Assembly: GCF_003851045.1 (NCBI RefSeq)
Contig: NZ_BFBX01000067.1
Location: forward strand, 552-53,737
Source: Paenibacillus sp. 598K
Lineage (GTDB): Bacteria > Bacillota > Bacilli > Paenibacillales > Paenibacillaceae
Length of the DNA stretch: 53,186 nt
Direction: 5' to 3'
The notes beneath the pieces were generated by a model that was not told the origin of the DNA, did no database searches, and saw nothing but the letters and a program-made list of their open reading frames with translations. Below, piece after piece: positions 35,615-48,450 of this stretch. The translations under genes were made by a program, and so were the position numbers. The stretch's first letter is position 1; the number at the start of each line of letters is the position of its first letter.

Positions 35615-36813
35615 CAAGCCCACCGATTCTTAGGTGCAATAAGCCCTAATGTGCGTTTGGCAAGCATTTCTTTTCCTAACATCTCATCCGGTTGGTGGAA
35701 CGTAGCAGCTCGAATATCCTTGTACAGACGCTCAAGGAGTCCTCCTTCCGCCATAGAGGTCATCCCTTCTACTTGCATCGCTTCCCACACAATCTCGTTC
35801 ACTGTTCTGCATACAAAGATTTTGGTCATCAGGCTTTTTTGAACCAGTTCTTCATTATGCAGTCCTGCATTTATTTGATCGCTTGCTTGTTGAGCATATA
35901 AAAGCAACTGGCTTCGCGCAGCTTCAAATTTAATTCTCATATCCGCTAATGCAAATTGAGGGCCTGGCATAAAAGCAATCAACTTGTTTGACAATCGATC
36001 ACGCTTTTGTTTCATAATGCCAACTACGTGATCAAGAGCTGCCTTGGCTACCCCTAGGTAAACCGACGTAATCGCAAGTCTTGACCAAAAAATCAGGTGT
36101 GGCGTGTCCTCCACCCCAAACCCCTCTCTGCCAATCAGCCAACGATCGGTAATGTAAACGTTATCGAATATTACATCATGACTTTGTGTAGATTTCATAG
36201 CTGTCATATTCCATGAACTTTCTATACTTACCCCTGTATCACTTACACTGGCCATTAACGCTGTAATACCAAATCTGCTTTTTTCAACTCCTGCTTGATT
36301 TCCGTAAATCGGCAAATACTTAAAACGCTCAATCCCTGAAACGCACCGTTTTTTTCCGTTTACGATGTAGCCTCCTCTACACTTGGATATTTTTAATCCC
36401 GTACTACTACTAAAATCCTGGCCGGCTTGAATAATTGAAACATTCGGTAAATTAAATGAAGAAAAAAACTGATGATTCACGGACACCTCATGAAATAGTT
36501 CTTCTTGCTGTTGTGCATTCAAAACACTTGTTAGACCAGCGATTGTATAATAGTGCATAGCCAAGCATAATGCTGTGGATGGGCAGCCTTGCGCCAGTTG
36601 AATCAACACTTCACTTACCTTTTCGAAATTATATTCATATCCCCCGTATGCTGCAGGTAAAGTTAACTTATGCAGATCCAGTTCAATAACTTTATCAAAA
36701 TTTTGATGGGGAAATGCGTGCCCCTCGTTAATGGCGGCGCTTTCCCGAATGGCATTTGAGAGCTCGCTTAATCGCTCTGCGATACTTTCTTTCTTTTCGG
36801 TAACGATATTCAA
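35614..36813 (-). CDS. Acyl-CoA dehydrogenase-family flavoprotein
   Basis: 399 residues with TTG start after GGTAAGG. The fold is shown by LPAAYGGYEYNFEKVSEVL, CPSTALCLAMHYY, the middle beta domain (GGYIVNGKKRCVSGIE), STQSHDVIFDNVYI and the C-terminal helices with MTSMAEGGLLERLYKDIRAA. It lacks an obvious catalytic Glu at the usual place, like the members that act as FMN/FAD oxidases or monooxygenases on non-CoA substrates. Tightly coupled to the PPOX-type flavoprotein downstream. Confidence 0.85.
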   Translation of the reverse strand: MNIVTEKKESIAERLSELSNAIRESAAINEGHAFPHQNFDKVIELDLHKLTLPAAYGGYEYNFEKVSEVLIQLAQGCPSTALCLAMHYYTIAGLTSVLNAQQQEELFHEVSVNHQFFSSFNLPNVSIIQAGQDFSSSTGLKISKCRGGYIVNGKKRCVSGIERFKYLPIYGNQAGVEKSRFGITALMASVSDTGVSIESSWNMTAMKSTQSHDVIFDNVYITDRWLIGREGFGVEDTPHLIFWSRLAITSVYLGVAKAALDHVVGIMKQKRDRLSNKLIAFMPGPQFALADMRIKFEAARSQLLLYAQQASDQINAGLHNEELVQKSLMTKIFVCRTVNEIVWEAMQVEGMTSMAEGGLLERLYKDIRAATFHQPDEMLGKEMLAKRTLGLIAPKNRWA

Positions 36814-36944
36814 CGAAACCTTACCCCCTGTCTTATGAAACTTTCCTCTTATCCATCATAATACTTTCTCTGTTTTTACGATATAAATTATGTTAAATTG
36901 GGTAAAATATTTAAATCCATGCTCATTTTGATTTCTAGGTCGAT

Positions 36945-38534
36945 TCATTTCTCGTTGCCTAAAGCGCCTAATAAAACAGGCATCAAGTCTCTCTCTCCAT
37001 TTTTAATTTCTTCTATTCTTTTGAGAATCTTGTCTATATTTTTCGTTTTTTTGCTCGTTCGATTAATCAATTGCGCATTTCTGCACATAATAGACAGCTT
37101 CTCTAATTCTTTAAATCCTTCATTTAGCAGTTGAAATGCGCTATCGTTTATAGCACCTTCGCAATGCAAGTGTGTTAAACGTATCTGCATAAGCTTCTTA
37201 TGCTCATAGACGACATGAAGAGGACGAATATCTCTCTGATGCAAGGGATAGTTCTCGATTAGGCAATCATAAGCAGCTAATCCGTATGAAATATTAGGCT
37301 CGTAATTGCGACTGATCGAAGCATGGGCTAGAATATCTGTTGAGTTAAGATGGTCCGCAAGCTGTCGTTTTATCATCTTCGTATTTAACCCGTAATTGTA
37401 ATAAGGATGAATCTTGAGCAACAAGATGTTATTATCGTGACTTCTCATAAGAGCGCTTCTTAATTGAGCAAAGGTCAATTTGCTTGTGCGAAACAAGTTT
37501 CCACTTGCATAACCAACCAAATCAAAAACTTTTTTTTCACGATCATAGCCATAGATTAAATTTGTATGAGGGCGTTCATATTTCTGGTAAGCCCTCCGAT
37601 CCGGAACATAGAATTCATTTAGATCAACATCCACATAATTTCCATCCTCCAAAAAACTGATGATTAAATCAATGATATCGTTACCATTATTCTCCAGCCT
37701 TTCTATTAGAGGGAGCCAAATCATTTGCGTTCTTAGATAGGGACAAAAGGTAAAGAAGTTTCGATCGACATGCATACCCACATTAAAGTCAAAAGGCATT
37801 TGATGCATGCTGAAGTCTTTGTAGCCATACAATTGGATATAGTTAGAGCTGTACCAGTTAAGAAAAGCGTTATTTTCAGGAGAACACAAAGCCAAGCCGA
37901 TATAGGTCTCAGAGCTGAAACAGAAAGGCACTGCCTTTACAAGACTCCTTTTCTCTTTCTGTTCCCCGCAATACAGCCTGATCTCGCCTTCGGAACGTTC
38001 AATCCTCAATGAAAGCGGAGCATTTAGATGACTCGCATTTTCATAATGAGTTCCCTGTCCCTGAGATTCTCTATACTGAATGACAACCCCGTTGACCGAA
38101 GGCGTAGCAAAAATATAAACATAACGGGCATCAGGCTCCAAGCTTTCTCTTATCATTAGACCGCTTTTTGCCCAAACAGATGTGTTCTTCATGCGGATGA
38201 TATCTACTTCTAGTCCTTTATGGTCAGATGCTTTTGTGCAAATGAATGTAAAGCAATCTTTATCCCCGCTAATGTCCCCTGGGCGACAAGAAGCCGTATC
38301 TATCCCCTGCATGGAGCTGCTTTTAAATGTCCGGCTATCTTGTTCGCTATTTGAATCTGCTATTGCCGTTTGCGTCCATTCAACATCCCGATTACCCGCT
38401 AGAACATTTAAGTTTGAGAACCAGACATTGGGTTCCTCGGCGTCTATATCATGCAACAGAATAGAAGAGATGTAAGCGTGATAGGAATAAGAATTAATAG
38501 CGTTCTCCAAATTTAGCGGCAAGCTCTTTTTCAT
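36945..38534 (-). CDS. BtrH-like protein interrupted by a LamG-like domain, copy 3
   Basis: 529 residues from the ATG that follows AAGGGGA; an in-frame ATG 11 codons upstream has only a weak site. The opening LPLNLENAINSYSYHAYIS and the later WYSSNYIQLYGY and HTNLIYGYDREKKVF (His323) align with BtrH-like copy 2. Between them, about residues 36-226, is an extra beta-rich domain with SGLMIRESLEPDARYVYIFA and GVVIQYRES, the look of a concanavalin/LamG-like fold found in carbohydrate-binding enzymes. The WF(A/Y)SN motif occurs at both edges of the insert. No catalytic Cys is seen. Role unknown; sugar recognition by the insert is inference. Confidence 0.6.
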   Translation of the reverse strand: MKKSLPLNLENAINSYSYHAYISSILLHDIDAEEPNVWFSNLNVLAGNRDVEWTQTAIADSNSEQDSRTFKSSSMQGIDTASCRPGDISGDKDCFTFICTKASDHKGLEVDIIRMKNTSVWAKSGLMIRESLEPDARYVYIFATPSVNGVVIQYRESQGQGTHYENASHLNAPLSLRIERSEGEIRLYCGEQKEKRSLVKAVPFCFSSETYIGLALCSPENNAFLNWYSSNYIQLYGYKDFSMHQMPFDFNVGMHVDRNFFTFCPYLRTQMIWLPLIERLENNGNDIIDLIISFLEDGNYVDVDLNEFYVPDRRAYQKYERPHTNLIYGYDREKKVFDLVGYASGNLFRTSKLTFAQLRSALMRSHDNNILLLKIHPYYNYGLNTKMIKRQLADHLNSTDILAHASISRNYEPNISYGLAAYDCLIENYPLHQRDIRPLHVVYEHKKLMQIRLTHLHCEGAINDSAFQLLNEGFKELEKLSIMCRNAQLINRTSKKTKNIDKILKRIEEIKNGERDLMPVLLGALGNEK

Positions 38535-38588
38535 TTGAAGTTCCCCTTGTCCAATGATAGTCATCACAACGCCTTACTCTTGAACCAC

Positions 38589-38642
38589 AATATACCATTA
38601 ATGGTTAGTGACGTGAACCGTTCAAATTATAGTTTTTGAACG
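38589..38642 (-). promoter_or_regulatory. Promoter and upstream dyad of BtrH-like copy 3
   Basis: On the minus strand, TTCACG, 17 bases, TATATT (38589-38617), with the same AATGGTATATTGTGGTTC context as copy 2. Directly upstream of the -35 box, 38619-38642 holds a perfect dyad CGTTCAAA / TTTGAACG with an 8-base centre, a good place for an activator or repressor. Confidence 0.5.
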
Positions 38643-38756
38643 ATTGCTGATCGACAAAAACCTCCATGTCTGCGATGTCAACCCTCGGATGTACGGTTCC
38701 TTTATCGAGCATCTGGGGCGGGCGGTGTATTCGTGGAACGTCCTCGTCTGTGGGTA
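38641..38756 (+). pseudogene. Collapsed copy of the GH51 arabinofuranosidase gene
   Basis: 38641-38730 matches codons 7-36 of the intact GH51 gene (MLIDKNF to GRAVY) with a few changes. From 38731 it matches the last 10 codons (TGGAACGT...). About 1.37 kb between is missing. The pieces keep the original order and strand, and the GH51 terminator follows downstream at 38848. Confidence 0.85.
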
Positions 38757-38825
38757 GGGCGAGGTTAAGATTGCTGCGCGAGGATGGGTGGACGTCCCAG
38801 GCAATGGCTGGTCGTGGGCATTGGC

Positions 38826-38965
38826 GCCTCCCGTCCGAATATAGAAAAGCAGCAAGCCCGGATCTTAGCATCCGGGCTTGCTGCTTTTTATCCCACTAAG
38901 TAATAAGACCGATTAGACCTCGAGACATCTGCCGATCTTAAGAAAAGACATGCAATAACTTGCTT
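38826..38965 (+). repeat. Right direct repeat: GH51 terminator and BtrH 3' end
   Basis: Same orientation as 21186-21325, about 90 percent identical by eye. It includes a perfect 16-base terminator stem AGCAGCAAGCCCGGAT (38848-38889) with T-rich flanks on both sides, so it works in both directions. It also includes the last 23 codons of BtrH-like copy 1, here with an in-frame TAA. The gap 38535-38975 is filled by the promoter, the GH51 remnant and this repeat. Confidence 0.85.
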
Positions 38966-38975
38966 CATTAATTTT

Positions 38976-39434
38976 TTATTCAATCCAAGCCAGCTTTCTA
39001 TCAAGATAATATTTAGGGGTAAAATTATTTATATATTCAAGAAGAGGACTGGCCACTTGTTTATTAGCTATGAATTGATTTATCTTTTCGAAATCAACCC
39101 AACAAATATCTATAATTTCGTTATCCGGATCATTCGATATGTTAAACTTGAGACTACTTGCATGAACTCTGAACGCAGTTACAAGTGAATGGGCATTAAA
39201 TTGCGGTATGTAGCTTTCATGTATATAAGCTAGCTCCAAATCAACAGCATCCATACCCGTTTCCTCCAATACCTCTCTAATCACAGCTTCTTCTAGCGAC
39301 TCCTCTCCTTCAACTTGACCCCCAGGCAGTCCCCACACAGCCTTCTCATTATCTCCACTTTTAACTAGCAGGACGGAATGGTTATTGATTATTATTGCAG
39401 AGACAATTCGATACAATTTATAGTTGTTACTCAT
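38976..39434 (-). CDS. Nudix hydrolase
   Basis: 152 residues with a complete Nudix box, GX5EX7REVXEETG, visible as PGGQVEGEESLEEAVIREV followed by LEETGM (about 38-61). It hydrolyses nucleoside diphosphates linked to another group; typical roles are nucleotide clean-up or a step in nucleotide-sugar metabolism. AT-rich, so part of the island by composition. Its end abuts the right direct repeat. Confidence 0.88.
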   Translation of the reverse strand: MSNNYKLYRIVSAIIINNHSVLLVKSGDNEKAVWGLPGGQVEGEESLEEAVIREVLEETGMDAVDLELAYIHESYIPQFNAHSLVTAFRVHASSLKFNISNDPDNEIIDICWVDFEKINQFIANKQVASPLLEYINNFTPKYYLDRKLAWIE

Positions 39435-39463
39435 CTTTCACATTCCTCACTTCCACAATTTTT

Positions 39464-39500
39464 CTGAAGTTCTCCTTGTTCAATGACAGTCGGCACAACC
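39464..39500. repeat. Short copy of the BtrH-like copy 3 translation start region
   Basis: About 37 bases (TGAAGTTCTCCTTGTTCAAT and onward) match 38535-38569, the ribosome-site region of BtrH-like copy 3, in the same orientation with about six changes. It sits where the AT-rich island ends and GC-rich DNA resumes near 39.5 kb. Probably another scrap of the duplicated material. Confidence 0.5.
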
Positions 39501-39590
39501 CCTGATCGGACTTGGAGAATTGGCTTGTTCGCATGCTTTGCGTGTTCCTGAATACATATAAGTATTCCGCAAACAGGAGGACAACGCTAC

Positions 39591-41144
39591 ATGTCACAAC
39601 ACGGGCAATCGTTCATGAGAGGGACGCTGGTCTTGTCTGCCGCCGCCTTCATCAATCGGATCCTCGGCTTCATCAGCGGCATGTATATCTCTCGCGTGCT
39701 GGGCGCGGAGGGCATCGGCATCCTGATGATGGCCCATCCGCTCGTCCCGCTCGTCATCACGATCACCGAGCTGGGACTGCCGGTCGCCATCTCCAAGCTC
39801 GTCGCTGAGGCCAATGCTCGCGGCGAACGGGCCAAGGTGCGGCGCATCCTGCATGTGTCGTTGGCGGTGACGGGTGTGCTGAGCGTCACGCTCACCACCT
39901 TGTCGCTGCTCGGCTCGGAGTGGATCGCCTCGATCCTGCTTAGCGATCAGCGCGCCTACTATGCGATGCTGGCGATCACGCCGATCGCGCCGATTATCGC
40001 CGTCTCGGCTGTGCTCAAGGGCTACTTCCGCGGCATGCAGCGGATGAGTACGATCGCCGCCTCCGATGTGCTGGAGCATACGGTACAGATCGCTTGCGTG
40101 CTCGCGCTCGTCCACCTTCTACTGCCGTACGGGATCGCCTATGCGGCTGCCGGAGCGATGGCCGCCTCGGTCGTCAGCGAAGCGATCAGCCTCTCCTTCC
40201 TGCTCATCAGCTACAAGCTTAAGGGCGAGGTCAAGCTCCCCGGCGAGACGTGGTCGAGCCATCTGAGACATGGGCGCAGGACGCTTGGCGAGCTGCTGCA
40301 GATCGGACTGCCGACGACCGGCCAGGGCGTCGCACACTCCTTGTACAGCGCCTTTCAGCCGCTGTTGATCACGAGCAGCCTGGCGCTCGCTGGCATCGGT
40401 ACAGAGATGGCTACCATGCAATTTGGCCTGCTAGCCGGATATGTTTTCCCGCTGCTGTTCATGCCGAGCTTCATCACCCATTCGCTGTCTACTGCGCTAA
40501 TCCCGGCGATCGGCGAGGCTGCGGCCAACCGAAATAGCCTGCTCATCCATGAGCGGATGAGTCAGGCGGTCAAGCTAGGGCTATTGATCGGCGCACCGGC
40601 GACGATCATCTTGTACGAGTGGGCGACGCCGTTAACGTCATTAATTTATAACGCCCCGGAGGCAGGCGTGCTGCTGGCGATCCTGGCGCCGATCTTCTTC
40701 CTGCATTATCTCGACGCGCCGCTGCATGCGATCCTGCTCGGTCTCGGCCAGGCCAACGCCATGCTGTGGAACTATGTGGTCGCCACCGTGACCCGGGCCG
40801 TCTCGATTTTCGTGCTGGGCAGCCATCTCGGCATTACCGGCGTCGCTTACGGCATCGGGATCGGCATCGCCGTGCAGACGCTGCTCAACTTCCTGTCGAT
40901 CTCCGGCTCGATCGGCTTCTACTGGAGCGTCCGCCCGCTCCTCAAGGTCGGCATATGCACGATGCTGATGGGGATCGGCGGCGACGAGGCGTATCGCTAC
41001 CTGCTGGCCAGCCACAGTCTGCCGCCAGCCTGGAGCGTTGCCGTCTCCATCACCTGCGCCTTGCTGCTCTACCTGCTCGCTCTGCTCATCACAGGGATGC
41101 TCCCCGGCAAGAAGCGGCGCTGGCGGTTTGCGATTCCTTGGTGA
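39591..41144 (+). CDS. SpoVB/MurJ-type polysaccharide flippase
   Basis: 517 residues with about 14 membrane spans, matching the MOP exporter superfamily (SpoVB and YtgP in Bacillus). The N-terminus has FINRILGFISGMYISRVLGA and the helix with GTEMATMQFGLLAGYVFPLLF is typical. Such proteins flip lipid-linked oligosaccharides, including lipid II in vegetative cells or during spore cortex formation. The ATG follows ACAGGAGG. First gene of GC-rich backbone after the island, single gene unit. Confidence 0.9.
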   Translation: MSQHGQSFMRGTLVLSAAAFINRILGFISGMYISRVLGAEGIGILMMAHPLVPLVITITELGLPVAISKLVAEANARGERAKVRRILHVSLAVTGVLSVTLTTLSLLGSEWIASILLSDQRAYYAMLAITPIAPIIAVSAVLKGYFRGMQRMSTIAASDVLEHTVQIACVLALVHLLLPYGIAYAAAGAMAASVVSEAISLSFLLISYKLKGEVKLPGETWSSHLRHGRRTLGELLQIGLPTTGQGVAHSLYSAFQPLLITSSLALAGIGTEMATMQFGLLAGYVFPLLFMPSFITHSLSTALIPAIGEAAANRNSLLIHERMSQAVKLGLLIGAPATIILYEWATPLTSLIYNAPEAGVLLAILAPIFFLHYLDAPLHAILLGLGQANAMLWNYVVATVTRAVSIFVLGSHLGITGVAYGIGIGIAVQTLLNFLSISGSIGFYWSVRPLLKVGICTMLMGIGGDEAYRYLLASHSLPPAWSVAVSITCALLLYLLALLITGMLPGKKRRWRFAIPW

Positions 41145-41165
41145 GGGGCAGTGGGCTCTATCAAA

Positions 41166-41801
41166 TTACATTTGAATAATGTCCTTTAGTTCACCCAGAG
41201 TTTTGATTCGATAGCTGGCCCGTGAGAAGTCATGTGTTTTTGTGAATTCGTTATGAACAATAGCGCAGTCGATACCAGCAGCTACAGCCGAGCTCAAACC
41301 TCTGTTTGAATCTTCCACAACCAGGGTCTCTTCTTTGGTAGCTCCGAAGCGCGCAAGACCAGTCAAGTAAGGCTCTGGGTGCGGCTTGGCATGTTTATAG
41401 TCCTCGCGAACAAGTACAAACTCCATGAATTGAGTAATATGACGTTTTTCATGAATCAATTGAAAATCTACCCGTTTTGCAGTCGTCACGATGGCCATAC
41501 GGACATACGTTGACAGTTCCTCTAGAGTTTCAACTACGCCTTCGATTTCTATGGCTTCTTTTCTTAGATATTCCTGATAATAGACGTCTCGAACCTCGCG
41601 CTGCTTGCTGATGGTCTGTTCATCAATACCTGCCGCCCTGGCTTGAGACCAAGTACCCAAGGGCTGGGTCATATCACGAAGGTATTGTTCTTTATCCAAG
41701 GTAAATCCAATGTCTTGCAGAGCGCATTCTCCCGCTTTGTAGTACCAAAATTCTGTATCCACTAGAACACCATCATGATCAAAGAGTATAAACTTTTTCA
41801 T
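41166..41801 (-). CDS. HAD-superfamily hydrolase (beta-phosphoglucomutase-like)
   Basis: 211 residues starting at MKKFILFDHDGVLVDTEFWY, because GGAGG precedes that ATG; the open frame extends 18 codons further upstream without a site. Motif I is DHDGVLVDTE, motif II VTTAKR, and motif IV EDSNRG. The cap matches the subfamily I phosphatases/phosphomutases (YcjU, Gph, PgmB). It probably dephosphorylates or isomerises a sugar phosphate. It lies 53 bases after the stalk protein gene on the same strand. Confidence 0.88.
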   Translation of the reverse strand: MKKFILFDHDGVLVDTEFWYYKAGECALQDIGFTLDKEQYLRDMTQPLGTWSQARAAGIDEQTISKQREVRDVYYQEYLRKEAIEIEGVVETLEELSTYVRMAIVTTAKRVDFQLIHEKRHITQFMEFVLVREDYKHAKPHPEPYLTGLARFGATKEETLVVEDSNRGLSSAVAAGIDCAIVHNEFTKTHDFSRASYRIKTLGELKDIIQM

Positions 41802-41854
41802 TGTTCGTCCTCCTTCTTCAGTCACGTGTTCCACTGTGCGAGACAAGATGGACA

Positions 41855-43069
41855 TCAGCCTGAGGCACTCCCTTCAAGCATGTCGGTTGTCACATTGACT
41901 CCCCGGATATCCGGATCCCAATGCACAGGCAGATCAAACGCAGCCGTGACAGCCCGGATCGGCACATAGGCTCTGCCGTTGTGGAGCACCGGCTGTAGCT
42001 CAGAAGCTGCCACTTGACCATCGATCCATAGCTGAGGACTGCCGTTATCCGAGGGCTTCGCCACACTCTGCTTGGTACGAATCAATACGCTTCGAGTTGC
42101 AGAGTCCCATGTCACTGGAGTGTCGACTAAGGAAGCTATCGCGCGCACAGGTACATATGCCCGGTCGTCCACCATAAGGACAGCGAAGGAAGGATCGGCC
42201 ATCGGCACGCCGTTAAGGGATAGAAACGCTGTTTTTGAAGGCAAAAGCTCGACATTAGGCGTCCAGCTCCATCCTACTGAACTTACTGTAATATCGCCTT
42301 TGCCGGGGAGTACCCGTTTTGTCGTTCCATCGAACCCTTCGCCATAGCCAGGCAAGACAATATCAAAATCATAGCGACCAAACGTTGAAGTCCCTTTATA
42401 GATTAAAACGGAGTCCTTGGACGGATATAATACGCCTTCGGAGGATAGTTGCGCGCTGCGGTTGTTGATCGTCCTCGTCCAGAATACGTAAATGACACCC
42501 GACTCGTTCACATCATTATCTCCCTCGATTCGCAGCTTCTCCCCAAAGTGTACGGAGGTTGGCTCCATCGAGGATACAGTCGGAGCGACTGCCAAGTTCC
42601 AGAAGTTTTCATAGGCGTCTGCATCCTGAAGCACGATACGTTGCGCCTCCAGCGTCACAGCCAGCCGATCCTGCCCCGCAGTGGAAAGCACGACGGTAGA
42701 GCCATCTGTTAGATTCACGCTCATCTGTAGGTTTAACCGGAAATCGTCTTCCCCTGGCAAAGCTTTGAGCTCGCCTTTCTCTGATACGCTTTTCATGAGG
42801 CCGCAGACGGTGGCGATGCCTTGCCGATCCTCCTGTCGCTTGCCAAACAGCGGTATGTAGCTTTCAAAGCTGTAGCTCATCAGTACCTGATCGACCGTCT
42901 CCGGTCGGCAGTCTGCCGCCTTGGCGCGAACCCCCTCCAAGGTAGGGACGAACGCAGCGCCATCGACCGGAGCAGCGATTGACCACAACAGTAGTGATAC
43001 AACAAAAAGAAGCGCAGCTTTCCGTCCACTCGCGAGACCATTTTCTAGCGTAGTAAATGCAGCCTTCAT
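41855..43069 (-). CDS. Secreted protein with copper amine oxidase-type stalk domain
   Basis: 404 residues. Signal peptide about 1-38 (AALLFVVSLLLWSIAAPVDG). The C-terminal half holds two copper amine oxidase N-terminal repeats (VLMVDDRAYVPVRAIASLVD with VTWDSATRSVLI, and PVLHNGRAYVPIRAVTAAFD with VHWDPDIRGVNV). Paenibacilli have many such proteins, thought to be cell wall-bound stalks. The N-terminal part (about 45-270) has no name I know. ATG after GGGAGGAA. Function unknown. Confidence 0.85.
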   Translation of the reverse strand: MKAAFTTLENGLASGRKAALLFVVSLLLWSIAAPVDGAAFVPTLEGVRAKAADCRPETVDQVLMSYSFESYIPLFGKRQEDRQGIATVCGLMKSVSEKGELKALPGEDDFRLNLQMSVNLTDGSTVVLSTAGQDRLAVTLEAQRIVLQDADAYENFWNLAVAPTVSSMEPTSVHFGEKLRIEGDNDVNESGVIYVFWTRTINNRSAQLSSEGVLYPSKDSVLIYKGTSTFGRYDFDIVLPGYGEGFDGTTKRVLPGKGDITVSSVGWSWTPNVELLPSKTAFLSLNGVPMADPSFAVLMVDDRAYVPVRAIASLVDTPVTWDSATRSVLIRTKQSVAKPSDNGSPQLWIDGQVAASELQPVLHNGRAYVPIRAVTAAFDLPVHWDPDIRGVNVTTDMLEGSASG

Positions 43070-43183
43070 TTGTATTCCTCCCTTTCATCTATATCATTTC
43101 AACATCATTCCATTCACTTCCTTTTCTAAGATTGGATATTATTGTACAATCTCTCTCTGTGGAACCACCAACCCTATTTCAAT

Positions 43184-43230
43184 TACAAAACACCGCAGCC
43201 CGTGCTCCCCCAAGCTGCGGTATTTTGTTT
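43184..43230 (-). terminator. Rho-independent terminator of the GH2 operon
   Basis: Stem ACCGCAGC / GCTGCGGT with a 14-base loop, flanked by ACAAAACA and TATTTTGT, which extend the pairing and give a T-rich tail in both directions. It lies directly after the GH2 stop. Confidence 0.8.
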
Positions 43231-43231
43231 G

Positions 43232-48333
<5,102 letters not shown>

Positions 48334-48450
48334 AATATTCCGCTCCTTTGAACCAAGTTGCGTCCGAATCGACGCTTGAACGTTACGTTTGTTGTTGCTG
48401 CCTTCGGCCCGTCGTCGCATCTGCCATGGCTCGGCTGAAGCCGTCCCCCG

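Noticed and set aside
21186..38965. Integrative element with att sites formed by the 140-base repeats
   Set aside because: No integrase, transposase or tRNA is in the window, and the repeats contain gene ends and a terminator, which fits duplication better than site-specific insertion.
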